From assembly GCF_042310355.1 (NCBI RefSeq), contig NZ_JBHJMR010000004.1:124001-188000 (forward strand): DNA of 64,000 bases, read 5' to 3'. Origin of the DNA: Wenzhouxiangella sp042310355. Its GTDB lineage: Bacteria; Pseudomonadota; Gammaproteobacteria; Xanthomonadales; Wenzhouxiangellaceae. Shown here piece by piece: positions 16,570 through 27,244 of this stretch. Both the position numbers and the translations under genes were made by a program. The notes below the pieces were generated by a model. The model made no database searches, was not told where the DNA came from, and worked only from the letters and a program-made list of their open reading frames with translations. Every line of letters starts with the position of its first letter. Position 1 is the first letter of the stretch.

Positions 16570-18471
16570 TCAGCCTGCCGCCAGTCGCCCCCGGCGCAAG
16601 GCCAGGCCGGCAACCAGCAGGATCAGCAGCAGCAGACCGTGCCAACCCAGCACCGGCACCGGTAACGCGGGCGGCTGGGCGCTGCCCGACAGGGTGATCG
16701 TATCCGGGCTGGAAGCCGCGTTGCTGACGATCGCGACCTCGTCGCTGAAGGCACCGCTCGCGGATGCGGCCGTGAATTCGATCGCGATTTCGCAGCTCTC
16801 GCCAGGCAGCAGGGTGACGGGCACCGCGGTGCAGCTGCCGCCGGTGACGGCGAACGGCATGTCGGGTTCGGCGAGTTCGCTGATGACCAGGTCGCCGGTA
16901 CCGGTATTGCTTAGCGTAACGGTCTCGGCCCCGGTTTCACCATCCAGCACGGCGCCAAAGTCCAGTGATCCGGCAGTCAGTTCGACTGCGGGCGGCTCAT
17001 TGGCGCAATCGACCTGCACATCGGTCACATCCGCACCGGAGAGCGTGCCCTCGCCATTGGCCACCGTACAGGTCTGGATCGGATCCTCAGGCTGGGTGAG
17101 CACGCTAATGCTGTAGTCCGTGCCATCATCTTGCGCCGTGAAAGTAAAGCCGCCGTCAGCCGTGACAACCTGATCGTCGCCGCCGTTGTTCTGCAGCACG
17201 ACCTGATCGCCTTCCAGCCCCGAGACCGTGCCGCCGACCGTGAACTGATCGTTCGTGCAGGTGACCTCGACGTCGGTCACATCCGCGCCCGTCAGCGTAC
17301 CCGAGCCATTGGCGACGCTACATGTCTGGGCGGGGTCGGCAGGCTGGATGGCCACCGCCACGTCGTAACCGCTGCCGTCGTCCTGGGGAGCGAAAGTGAA
17401 GCTGCCGTCGGCATTCAGAACCTGGTCATCGCCGCCGTTGTTCTGCAATACGACCTGATCCCCCGCCAGGCCGGAAACCGTGCCACCGACGGTGAACGTC
17501 AGCGTTGTGCAGTCGACCTGAACGTCGTCGGCATCGTCATCGACCAACGTGCCGCTGCCGTTGGTCACCGTGCAGATCTGCTGCGGCATGTCCGGTTGCG
17601 TCTCGACGGTGACTTCGTAGTCGGAATCCATCAGGAAACCGTCGGGAAACTCGAACGCACCGGGCGAGTCGACGGCGAGAAGCTGCGATCCATTGAGCGC
17701 CAGCTCCACTTCCGATCCGGAGCTGAGCCCGGAGACGGTACCGCCAACTCTGTAGAGCGGCTCGAAGTCCCAGACGAGGTTCTCGAGATCGGAATGCGAG
17801 ATCGTGACGGAATCGAGATTGCCGCGGTAACCGACATAGTCAGTATCGGCGTTTCCGACGCTCACTCGCACGACAGGCTCGGAAGCATCGGGGAAGGCGA
17901 GGAAGAGGGCATTGGGAGAAGCCGCCGCAAAGTCGGAAAGCGTGCCGGAGAAGCCCTCACAGCCCGGCTCCCCTTCAATGTTATTGAATCCGGTCCACGT
18001 ACCGTCCAGCAGGTCATAGGTGGCCCATGTGTCGCCGCTTGGCTGCGGCGCCGCCTGATGGAGCCGACAATCCGGTATTCCGTTGTTTTCGCTGTCGATG
18101 TAGAGATCGACGTACCAGCCGTCGGCCACGGAAGAACCACCGGCCTCGTCATTGTAGGTCGTGATCGACAGTGCGTTGAGCCCCGACACGGTCTGCCCCG
18201 AGTAAGGCGCGCTGCTGCGCATGAGCACGACCCGGGTGCCGGAATTGGAAATCTCCGCGCCCAGGCTGCCGGATCCCTGCGGCGGCACGCCCGGCCCGCT
18301 GACAAAATCAAAGGAAGCGCCGCTATCGGGGGGAGAAACGGCTACAGTCCACCCCGACAGGCTGCCAGGCTGGACCACGACTTCGGATTGCGCCCTGGCG
18401 TCGGCCGGCAACAAGCTCGTCAGACAGCCCGCCACAAGCAGCAAAGTGAAGAGTCGAACGTAGTCCCGCAT
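16570..18471 (-). CDS. surface repeat protein with CTERM-like sorting tail
   Basis: A 633-residue secreted protein. It has a signal peptide (MRDYVRLFTLLLVAG ... ADARAQ), then a jelly-roll-like region, then three to four tandem ~85-residue units each starting VGGTVSGL and ending in a VANGSGTL...VTDVxVxC motif, then an ASH/HYDIN-like domain (LTAGSLDFGAVLDGETG ... TLSNTGTGDL). The tail VPVLGWHGLLLLILLVAG followed by RRGR resembles IPTL/PEP-CTERM anchors (short Pro motif, one helix, basic end), implying exosortase-type processing at the surface. The two middle repeats are almost identical, indicating recent duplication. Confidence 0.82.
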   Translation of the reverse strand: MRDYVRLFTLLLVAGCLTSLLPADARAQSEVVVQPGSLSGWTVAVSPPDSGASFDFVSGPGVPPQGSGSLGAEISNSGTRVVLMRSSAPYSGQTVSGLNALSITTYNDEAGGSSVADGWYVDLYIDSENNGIPDCRLHQAAPQPSGDTWATYDLLDGTWTGFNNIEGEPGCEGFSGTLSDFAAASPNALFLAFPDASEPVVRVSVGNADTDYVGYRGNLDSVTISHSDLENLVWDFEPLYRVGGTVSGLSSGSEVELALNGSQLLAVDSPGAFEFPDGFLMDSDYEVTVETQPDMPQQICTVTNGSGTLVDDDADDVQVDCTTLTFTVGGTVSGLAGDQVVLQNNGGDDQVLNADGSFTFAPQDDGSGYDVAVAIQPADPAQTCSVANGSGTLTGADVTDVEVTCTNDQFTVGGTVSGLEGDQVVLQNNGGDDQVVTADGGFTFTAQDDGTDYSISVLTQPEDPIQTCTVANGEGTLSGADVTDVQVDCANEPPAVELTAGSLDFGAVLDGETGAETVTLSNTGTGDLVISELAEPDMPFAVTGGSCTAVPVTLLPGESCEIAIEFTAASASGAFSDEVAIVSNAASSPDTITLSGSAQPPALPVPVLGWHGLLLLILLVAGLALRRGRLAAG

Positions 18472-18791
18472 CACGGATTCCCCTTTCTCGAATGAACCGC
18501 CCGGTTCGACGGCCAGCGCGAGGGGCCGTAGAGGCAGGCAGAAAACACCACCAGCCTCTCCGTGACTGGGAGCACGTGGCGCAACATGGTAGAGAAAAGT
18601 CCGGGCAAAGTCGACCAACGTTCGGTGCAAACCGGGAAGCGACAACATCTTGTCCTGCCGTTCTCAAACCCGGTTCCGGGCGATACGCGCACCTGGGCGT
18701 CACCCGCTTGGGTGCCAGGAGAAAGCTTCCGGTTCGCGTTGAAATCAGGCGCCAGGCATAATCGACGCCGAGGTCCTAAGTGGTGTTCGCG

Positions 18792-19883
18792 ATGCGCAAA
18801 TCGATTCTGCTGCTCAGCATTCCGGTGCTGCTGGTCCTCGCCTACGCGGTCTACCTTGCGTTCGACGCCGGCGAGTTCCGCAGCGTGGACAACCTGCACC
18901 CGGGCCAGTGCAGCAGGATCGCCGGTGTACCCGGCGCCGAGGACATCACGCTGCATCCGGATCGGGATCTTGCGCTTGTCTCGAGCTTCGACCGCAGGGC
19001 CGCCTTGGCCGGCAATGTCCAGCCGGGCGGCATTTACGCCTGGGCGCTGGACGGCTCGATGGCTGAACCGGCCAACCTGACACCCGATGCCGGCACTGAT
19101 TTCAGGCCGCACGGCATCTCGCTGTTCGTCGGGGCCGATGGCCGTGCGACGCTGTTCGTGGTCAACCATCCCGGCGCGTCCTTGTTCGGCGAGCAGCCCG
19201 ACGAGCCCTCTGGACCGTCGCATACCATCGAGGTCTTCGATCTGGATGGTCTGCGCCTGGTTCATCGCGAAACCCTGGCGGACGAATCGATGATCAGCCC
19301 CAACGACATCGTGGCCGTGGACAATCAACGCTTCTACTTCACCAACGATCATGGCAGCGATCCGGGCTGGAAACGAACCCTGGAAGACTACCTGCGGCTG
19401 GGCTGGGCCAACGTCGTCTATTTCGACGGCGAAGCATATCGCGAGGTGGCCGACGGCCTGAGCTATGCCAACGGCATCAACCTCTCACCCGACGGGACGC
19501 GGCTGTACGTTGCCGAAGTCACCCGCAGTCGCATCCGCGAATACAGCCGGGACGGGCAAGACGGCGGCCTGGCGGAGCTTCGCCGTTTCGACGTGGGTTT
19601 CGGGGTGGACAATATCGAGGTCGATCCGGACACGGGCGATCTGTTGCTGGGCGGCCACGTCAAGCTCTTGACCTTCACCCGCCACGCCCGTGACGCAACG
19701 GTTCTTGCACCGTCACAGGCCGTGCGAGTCCGGCTGGGCCAAACACCCCAAATCGAAACCCTGTTTCTCGACGACGGCGAGCTGATCTCCGGCGCCAGTG
19801 TCGCCACGGCACGCGACGAGCTGTTGCTGGTCGGATCGGTGTTCAAGCCGCACATGGTCGTTTGCGAAGACAGCCCCGACTGA
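18792..19883 (+). CDS. paraoxonase/arylesterase-like six-bladed propeller lactonase
   Basis: A 363-residue protein with an N-terminal membrane anchor or signal segment (MRKSILLLSIPVLLVLAYAVYLAF). Residues matching the paraoxonase active site appear in order: AEDITL (calcium Glu-Asp), RPHGIS and VVNHP (the two histidines), SPNDI, YANGI and VDNIEVD (calcium Asn/Asp). The family hydrolyses lactones and aryl esters in a calcium-dependent way; the natural substrate here is unknown, but acyl-lactones are possible. Start set at the ATG at 18792; an ATG twelve bases earlier is equally readable. Confidence 0.82.
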   Translation: MRKSILLLSIPVLLVLAYAVYLAFDAGEFRSVDNLHPGQCSRIAGVPGAEDITLHPDRDLALVSSFDRRAALAGNVQPGGIYAWALDGSMAEPANLTPDAGTDFRPHGISLFVGADGRATLFVVNHPGASLFGEQPDEPSGPSHTIEVFDLDGLRLVHRETLADESMISPNDIVAVDNQRFYFTNDHGSDPGWKRTLEDYLRLGWANVVYFDGEAYREVADGLSYANGINLSPDGTRLYVAEVTRSRIREYSRDGQDGGLAELRRFDVGFGVDNIEVDPDTGDLLLGGHVKLLTFTRHARDATVLAPSQAVRVRLGQTPQIETLFLDDGELISGASVATARDELLLVGSVFKPHMVVCEDSPD

Positions 19884-19946
19884 AAAGCCGGGCGCCTGCC
19901 TCAGTCGGGAACCTGGGAATGGCCTTTACTGCGACCTCGAGAAGTC

Positions 19947-19965
19947 GCGACCGGTATCCGGTCGC
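19947..19965. terminator. convergent-gene hairpin
   Basis: Perfect 8-bp arms GCGACCGG and CCGGTCGC around a 3-base loop, between the stops of the paraoxonase-like gene (+) and YdcH (-). No T-run follows, so it may be a Rho-independent remnant or an mRNA 3'-end stabiliser. Confidence 0.5.
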
Positions 19966-19985
19966 AGACAACATTCCCGAATGCT

Positions 19986-20231
19986 TCAGCCAGCGTGCTG
20001 CTTCAGGTACTGCGCAATCTCGTCCTTCAGGTGGACACGACGTTCCCGCGCGTGCCTCTCGGTGTCGGAGCTGACCGCCTCGACCTCCGTCTCCATCCGG
20101 TGGACCTCGCGATTGAGCGTGTGATATTCGTCCGCCAGTTTCTTGAAGTGAGAATCGGTCGTTTTCAGATTGTGGATCGTTTCCGTATATTCGGGAAACT
20201 CTTCGGCCAGTTCGTGCGGGGTATGCGTCAT
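19986..20231 (-). CDS. YdcH family (DUF465) small coiled-coil protein
   Basis: An 81-residue, highly charged, fully helical protein: HELAEEFPEYTETIHNLKTTDSHFKKLADEYHTLNREVHRMETE matches the YdcH/DUF465 consensus over its full length. Function unknown; cytosolic. Stands between convergent transcription and katG on the same strand. Confidence 0.9.
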   Translation of the reverse strand: MTHTPHELAEEFPEYTETIHNLKTTDSHFKKLADEYHTLNREVHRMETEVEAVSSDTERHARERRVHLKDEIAQYLKQHAG

Positions 20232-20323
20232 TTCAGAATGCCTATCTTGGAGTTTGAGTTCGTGGCCATCGGCGTATGGCTCATACTAACAAGACGACTC
20301 GTCCATCGGGCCCACTGCAAAGA

Positions 20324-20351
20324 ATCCCGGCACCGTTCTCGGCGCCGGGAT
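20324..20351 (-). terminator. katG terminator hairpin
   Basis: Arms ATCCCGGC and GCCGGGAT with a 12-base loop lie 33 bp beyond the katG stop; on the minus strand the stem is followed by TTCTTT. Placed as the likely Rho-independent end of katG, with a weak U-tract. Confidence 0.55.
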
Positions 20352-20383
20352 CGGGGGTCTGGCAGAGTCGCCCAACGCGTGAA

Positions 20384-22546
<2,163 letters not shown>

Positions 22547-22620
22547 GTTCACTTCTCCAGTTCGGGTATCGCGTGCAGCAGTGGAGCCGTCGCTGACTGC
22601 CCACCACCATTAAATTTAGA

Positions 22621-22749
22621 TATGGCTAATATACAGGAGTGTGGACCTGGGCCCAATCTGAATTCGAGATGACCTCGATAGCCCAAAGACATCGCTCTGC
22701 CGCTACGGATAGATATCTCCACTAACATAAGGCTATGCTAATATATAGG
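22621..22749. promoter_or_regulatory. divergent katG/dsrE-like spacer with a repeated AT-rich motif
   Basis: Two near-identical plus-strand motifs, TATGGCTAATATACAGG (22621-22637) and TATGCTAATATATAGG (22734-22749), lie 113 bp apart in an AT-rich spacer between divergent genes. Each contains TGCTAATAT or GGCTAATAT; the second reads as an extended -10 (TGC then TAATAT) about 30 bp before the DsrE-like start codon. The first may be a second promoter or a regulator site. No good -35 is visible. Confidence 0.5.
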
Positions 22750-22773
22750 TAGTTTCGAGAAGGAGTGCATGCA

Positions 22774-23220
22774 ATGTCATTGATTCGAGTCCTTCAGGTT
22801 CTGTCGCTTTCCGCCTTCCTGGCGGTCGGTTTCAGCACCTTCGCCGAGCAGCCGGCCGAGCCGGCAGCCGACAAGCTGGTCATTCTCTCCAGCGATTCTC
22901 TCCAGACCCAGGGCATGGCCCTGGTCCTGGCGACAGCGCTCGAGGCCCGAGGCAACTCAATTCATGTCCTGCTGTGCGACCAGGCCGGAAAACTGGCAGT
23001 CGACGACTACCAGCCGGAATCACTGGCACCACGCGACATGACGCCGAAGGATCTCCTAATGGGCCTGATGGACAAGGGCGCTACCGTTCAGGTATGCGCC
23101 TTGTTCCTGCCCAACAGCGAATACAGCGAAGCCGATCTGATCGACGGGGTGACGGTCGCCATGCCACCGGAAATTGCCGGCCTGATGGATCAACCGGACA
23201 CGCAAGTCCTCATTTATTGA
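22774..23220 (+). CDS. secreted DsrE/DsrF-like family protein
   Basis: A 148-residue protein with a signal peptide (MSLIRVLQVLSLSAFLAVGFSTFA) and a DsrE-like alpha/beta fold: KLVILSSDSLQTQGMALVLATALEARGNSIHVLLCDQAG, then VQVCALFLPN with a central cysteine and DLIDGVTVAMPPEIAGLM. Such proteins are often linked to sulfur or redox handling. GAAGGAG lies nine bases before the ATG at 22774; a GTG at 22765 is in frame but would overlap that site. It is divergent from katG. Confidence 0.78.
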   Translation: MSLIRVLQVLSLSAFLAVGFSTFAEQPAEPAADKLVILSSDSLQTQGMALVLATALEARGNSIHVLLCDQAGKLAVDDYQPESLAPRDMTPKDLLMGLMDKGATVQVCALFLPNSEYSEADLIDGVTVAMPPEIAGLMDQPDTQVLIY

Positions 23221-23240
23221 CGGAGTCAATGACGGGGCAG

Positions 23241-23298
23241 TCGCTTCCAGACCGCTGGAGGCGACGAATCGGGTGGCACCCCGCAAATCAGGGGTGCC
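23241..23298. terminator. two tandem hairpins between convergent genes
   Basis: First stem TCGCTTCCAG with CTGGAGGCGA (23241-23264, one G:T pair, loop ACCG). Second stem GGCACCCC with GGGGTGCC (23275-23298, 8-base loop). They sit between the DsrE-like gene (+) and the DUF302 gene (-). No poly-T tract, so termination strength is uncertain. Confidence 0.5.
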
Positions 23299-23313
23299 CG
23301 CATCCGGGGTGAA

Positions 23314-23700
23314 TCAGACGGCATCGATGACCCGCTGAAGCCCTGCCCTGACTTCGCCGGCAATCTCCGCGAGCTGCGGATTTTCCACCGCCTGCATGGA
23401 GGCCTGTGGATCCACGGCGGAGACTTCGACCCGGCCGTCTTCGAGCTCGCGAACGATCACGTTGCACGGCAGCATCGTTCCGATTTTCGGCTCCCGGCTC
23501 AGTGCCTGCCAGGCCATTTCAGGGTTACATGCGCCCAGGATTGTGTAGTAGCGCATGTCACGATCGAGCTTCTTTTTCATGGTTGCCTGGACGTCGATCT
23601 CGGTCAGCACGCCGAAGCCCGCTTCGGAGAGGGCTTCCACTGCGCGTTCGCGCGCCCGGGCGGGCGTCGTATCCAGAGTCTTGCTGATTTCGTAGCTCAT
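23314..23700 (-). CDS. DUF302 family protein
   Basis: A 128-residue cytosolic protein matching DUF302: ALSEAGFGVLTEIDVQATMKKKL, YYTILGACNPEMAWQAL, the cysteine-containing IGTMLPCNVIVRE and VSAVDPQASM. Function unknown; the conserved ACNP and LPCN cysteines suggest redox or metal roles. It follows the GlsB gene on the same strand after a 151-bp gap. Confidence 0.9.
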   Translation of the reverse strand: MSYEISKTLDTTPARARERAVEALSEAGFGVLTEIDVQATMKKKLDRDMRYYTILGACNPEMAWQALSREPKIGTMLPCNVIVRELEDGRVEVSAVDPQASMQAVENPQLAEIAGEVRAGLQRVIDAV

Positions 23701-23851
23701 GGATCAAGCATGAACGCCGCGCCGGCCGAAGTCGGTGCGCCGTCGCACCAAGGGCTGCAACGCCAGACTCCGGTGGGTCGCTGACCGGGACTGAACCGAG
23801 CCCGCCCAGACAATCCTGGGCGTCCTGGTTTTCCCCTGACCAGCTCTCGAC

Positions 23852-24103
23852 TCAGCGCTTTCCCCGTATCACCCCGATGATGAGGAGCAGGATCACCGCG
23901 CCGATCACGGCCGTGACAATGCTGTTGAGGATGCCGGTGCCAATGGACACACCCAGCTGGCCGAAAAGCCAGCCGCCGATGACCGCGCCGACGATACCGA
24001 CAATGATGTTGATCAAGATGCCCTGACCACCACCCTTGACGATCAATCCTGCGAGCCAGCCCGCGATACCGCCAACGATCAACCAGATCAGAATCCCTTC
24101 CAT
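23852..24103 (-). CDS. GlsB/YeaQ/YmgE family stress membrane protein
   Basis: An 83-residue, very hydrophobic protein with three helices and the family's glycine pattern (IWLIVGGIAGWLAGLIVKGGGQGILINIIVGIVGAVIGGWLFG). Commonly induced by general stress; molecular role unclear. GGGAGA lies upstream of the ATG. Confidence 0.9.
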   Translation of the reverse strand: MEGILIWLIVGGIAGWLAGLIVKGGGQGILINIIVGIVGAVIGGWLFGQLGVSIGTGILNSIVTAVIGAVILLLIIGVIRGKR

Positions 24104-24306
24104 AACAATCTCCCATGAAGTGAGTGGGCGGCCTTGACCGTGCTATGGCAACGCCTGACTTGACGGTAATCCCTTTATCGAAGTGTTGCAAGCCGCTACC
24201 CGGATTCTCGAGCTTCGCCGGCTCATCGATCGCTCGGCTACTCATGCTGGCGGCGGAATACCCACTCTGATACAGTTTCCATGTTGAGCAGATGGAGTGG
24301 TCGACA

Positions 24307-25305
24307 ATGAACCTTGGAAAGTGGTTCGTATTCGCTATTGTCGCGTCTTTGGTCGGTGCCATCATCTGGGCGACATGGGGCGCATCACCAAATAGGGCAT
24401 CCGAGGACCAGACAGCCCAATCCACACCGACAGCACCGCAGCCGGCTGTCGGAGGGCCAGAGAATGTTGCGTCGGACCCGGATTCTGATTCAAGCCCGGC
24501 ACCGACTACCGGTGAAGCAAGAGCCAAGGCGAAGCGTGACCGACCTTCGGTTGAACCAGACAGCCGGCTAGCCATCATGCGCGATGCGGAAGCTGCCTCC
24601 AGCGCGGTTGAGCGAGCCAATGAACTGGAGCGACTGGCGGACAGAGAGCCGGTGCTCGCCGCGAGAAAATTGCTGGAACTGGCCGCATTCTGCTCACCGC
24701 GGCACGTGGATGCTCAGGAGAGGCTCGACGCGCCGCCCGAACTGCTGAAACAACGGCGAAACTGGTGTGCAGGCCTGAGCCTTTCTACAGAGGCGATGAA
24801 GGCCCGGCTCGAAGAACTGACGCAAATCGACGAGGACCTGGAAGGGGAAGCGGCGCAAGTCGAGCGTTTGGCGCGGGACCCGTATCTCGGCCGGCAATAT
24901 GAGATGGAGGAGGAACTCGCCAACGCCACAGAAGATAACCGCAGCGACCGGTTCACAGAGTGGGTGCGCCAGGCGCGCGATTTCGACGAGATCAACAACC
25001 TCCTGACATTGAATATGCTGCATGCCCAGGAGAACGGTGGTCGGCCTCTGTGGCGACTGGGCGCGGAGACCCAGAGCCGGCTGTACCCTCAGGCAGAGTT
25101 ATTGCAGGCGCAAAAGGTTGCCATCATTTTGTTCGGCTGCCAGAGATTCGGCGGCTGCGAATCGGGGCAGTATATGACCATGCTCATCTGCACGGCCGGC
25201 ATCTTCGGGCAGTGCGGAACAGGGAGCTCCCTCCTCGAGCATCTTTACCTGACAACGACGCCGGCCAACTACGGCCTGGCCGGAGAGGTCCTGGCGAGGA
25301 TCTGA
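24307..25305 (+). CDS. membrane-anchored hypothetical protein
   Basis: A 332-residue protein that I do not recognise. An N-terminal helix (GKWFVFAIVASLVGAIIWATWG) is followed by a ~60-residue low-complexity Ser/Pro/Ala linker, then a charged, mostly helical body, and a C-terminal region with spaced cysteines (LFGCQRFGGCESGQY, LICTAGIFGQCGTGSS) that may form disulfides outside the membrane. GGAG nine bases upstream supports the ATG at 24307 over one at 24292. It converges with the secreted hypothetical gene on the minus strand. Confidence 0.65.
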   Translation: MNLGKWFVFAIVASLVGAIIWATWGASPNRASEDQTAQSTPTAPQPAVGGPENVASDPDSDSSPAPTTGEARAKAKRDRPSVEPDSRLAIMRDAEAASSAVERANELERLADREPVLAARKLLELAAFCSPRHVDAQERLDAPPELLKQRRNWCAGLSLSTEAMKARLEELTQIDEDLEGEAAQVERLARDPYLGRQYEMEEELANATEDNRSDRFTEWVRQARDFDEINNLLTLNMLHAQENGGRPLWRLGAETQSRLYPQAELLQAQKVAIILFGCQRFGGCESGQYMTMLICTAGIFGQCGTGSSLLEHLYLTTTPANYGLAGEVLARI

Positions 25306-25384
25306 GGCCGCCTTTTTGGTCTGGGCTCCCGGAACGAGAACAACCACAACCTTTTTGAATCCCATGCTTTCTGGTTTTGCCAGT

Positions 25385-26302
25385 CTAATGGAGGCCGACT
25401 TGCACACTCACCCCCCCGGCTTCTCCCAGAGCCGCGGCCTCTTCGTAGCGCTTGTCTAGAATGGCTCGAACAATCTGCGCAATGTTGCTGTCAGAAGGCT
25501 GCTCCGATCCGCTGAGCGAAGCCGCAAACTCGTTCATGGCTTGGACCGGATCGACTTGCCAGTCGAGGTGATAGCTCACGTGAATCAACTCTGTCCGGTC
25601 CTTGCGGGGGCTTTGAACGAAATACTGAATATGAATTATCTCACTGCGCTGCGATATCTCTCCGAGAATGAGAGCACCCTGTCTGCCGGGTATGCGCATC
25701 AATTTCGTATCCTCGCCTGCCATCACGAGCACTTTCGCGGACAGTTGATGTACAACGTTGATCACATCATCTAATTTGGAGTTACGAACACACTGCAAAT
25801 CCTCTCTACCTAGCTTGAGTCCGCGGTCCAGCCAATCTATAAGATTTCGACTAGTCGACGCGTGCTCCGAGAACTCTTCGAGTTCCGACAGGCGCTTAAA
25901 GTGGGCAGTCAGGTCGATACTGGAGAAGAGGACTGATCCTGTGGGACCGCGGACTGACGCGATGCCTCCCGGAATAAGCACCACAGAATCAAACTGCATT
26001 TCTGGAAGAGGCAGGGAGACCTTGCTCCACTGTAGAGTGCGAAGAGAACGCCGGTCGTCCGCGGGTCCTTGAGGAGTCGCTTGGACGCGCGACGGCCCAG
26101 AGCGAGCATCCGAAAGATCCGCGCGGATGCTTCTACACTCTTCCAACCAAGCATTCATCGTAGTGACACGCTCGGCAAAGGATTCGCCGGCCCAAGGCTC
26201 TGGTAGAAACGTGCTTGTCGCCGACTTGGCAGGCGCCTGAATAGCGATGACGCTCAGCAGAATGGGGAGATAACGCATCAGCTTGGTGATAATTGAGAGC
26301 AA
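25385..26302 (-). CDS. secreted hypothetical protein, paralogue of 32754-33647
   Basis: A 305-residue unrecognised protein with a hydrophobic leader (RYLPILLSVIAIQAPAKS). It shares a colinear pattern with the protein at 32754-33647: VVLIPGG in the middle, SSxDLxxHF, a GExT/SEET-LMR motif, LILG/LLVG, and a VQxGL C-terminus. The TTG at 26302 has AAGGGGTGA just upstream; the ATG at 26278 is the alternative. Function unknown; both copies flank the same accessory region. Confidence 0.62.
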   Translation of the reverse strand: MLSIITKLMRYLPILLSVIAIQAPAKSATSTFLPEPWAGESFAERVTTMNAWLEECRSIRADLSDARSGPSRVQATPQGPADDRRSLRTLQWSKVSLPLPEMQFDSVVLIPGGIASVRGPTGSVLFSSIDLTAHFKRLSELEEFSEHASTSRNLIDWLDRGLKLGREDLQCVRNSKLDDVINVVHQLSAKVLVMAGEDTKLMRIPGRQGALILGEISQRSEIIHIQYFVQSPRKDRTELIHVSYHLDWQVDPVQAMNEFAASLSGSEQPSDSNIAQIVRAILDKRYEEAAALGEAGGVSVQVGLH

Positions 26303-26459
26303 CTCACCCCTTGAAGAATGGGGTGCCCGTGAATTTAAAGACTTCCCACAGCCCGGACGCCGCGGTTCTCCAGTTTAGAGGTCTAGGGACCTAGCGACAA
26401 CATTCCTTCGTGACATGGCCGCGTCGTCAGTTAATCAGAGAGGAGCAGGCCAGCCTCTC

Positions 26460-27191
26460 TCATTGCGTCAGCCTCGGCGCGCAACTCTCTTTGCCACTCA
26501 GGTAGGTCCTTAAAGTTACTCCCTGAAGCAGGTCGATCAGGATATGCACCAGGATAGGCAGCAATAGCGAGTTACTGGCCAGGTACAGCCCGCCCAGTGC
26601 TGCGCCTAGCAGCGCGGTTCGAACGATTCCGGCCAGGCCTTGGTACGCATGCTGAAGACCAAACAATAACGACGCCAGAACGATGGCCCACCCGGTGGGC
26701 ACGACCGCTGCGAACACCCAGAGTAAGTAGCCACGATACGCCAGTTCCTCGGTAATGCCCGCAGTCACCGACATCGCCGACCAGGCTCGGCGTTCAGCAA
26801 TGCCGCGGGGCATGAAATGGGCCAGGGAACCCAACGCCTGACGAACCCTCTCGCGCTGCTTCGGCCCGGCGTGGCGGGCCGAGTGCAGACCCCAGAGCAA
26901 GGCGCCCGCCAAGCCCGCGGCGACCAGTAGCGCCCAGGGAAGCAATGGGCCGCTTGGCCACCGGATACCCAACTCCGCCGGTTGACGCCCCAGAAGCAGA
27001 AACAGGGCCATTACGGTAAACGCGACCAACCAGGCCTGCACCATCGTTGATCGATACAATGCAAGCCGCGGCGCACCCTCGGGCGACGCGCAGCTGGCCT
27101 TGAAGCGGCGCCATTCGACCGCCCCGAGTATGGGTAGTACGCCGGCGATGGCGGCAAGCACAAGCAGGTCGAAGATGGAAATCTGGTTCAT
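26460..27191 (-). CDS. CPBP family intramembrane protease
   Basis: A 243-residue polytopic membrane protein with the CAAX-protease/bacteriocin-processing motifs: EELAYRGYLLW (paired Glu plus Arg), LFGLQHAYQG (His) and LPILVHILIDL (second His). Such enzymes process lipid-modified or bacteriocin-like peptides or modulate membrane stress. It is divergent from a winged-helix regulator with only 48 bp between start codons, which contain two operator-like palindromes, so it is probably that regulator's target. Confidence 0.87.
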   Translation of the reverse strand: MNQISIFDLLVLAAIAGVLPILGAVEWRRFKASCASPEGAPRLALYRSTMVQAWLVAFTVMALFLLLGRQPAELGIRWPSGPLLPWALLVAAGLAGALLWGLHSARHAGPKQRERVRQALGSLAHFMPRGIAERRAWSAMSVTAGITEELAYRGYLLWVFAAVVPTGWAIVLASLLFGLQHAYQGLAGIVRTALLGAALGGLYLASNSLLLPILVHILIDLLQGVTLRTYLSGKESCAPRLTQ

Positions 27192-27203
27192 GCTGCTCTA
27201 TTA

Positions 27204-27244
27204 TTCACGTTACGGTGAACATAGAATATTCACGCTAACATGAA
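27204..27244. promoter_or_regulatory. twin operator palindromes between CPBP protease and winged-helix regulator
   Basis: TTCACGTTACGGTGAA (27204-27219; arms TTCAC/GTGAA) and TTCACGCTAACATGAA (27229-27244; arms TTCA/TGAA) have identical length and start 25 bp apart. The second overlaps the regulator's own ATG (27240). A TAGAAT (27222-27227) between them could be a -10 giving a leaderless or nearly leaderless regulator mRNA, which fits the lack of a ribosome binding site. Confidence 0.65.
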
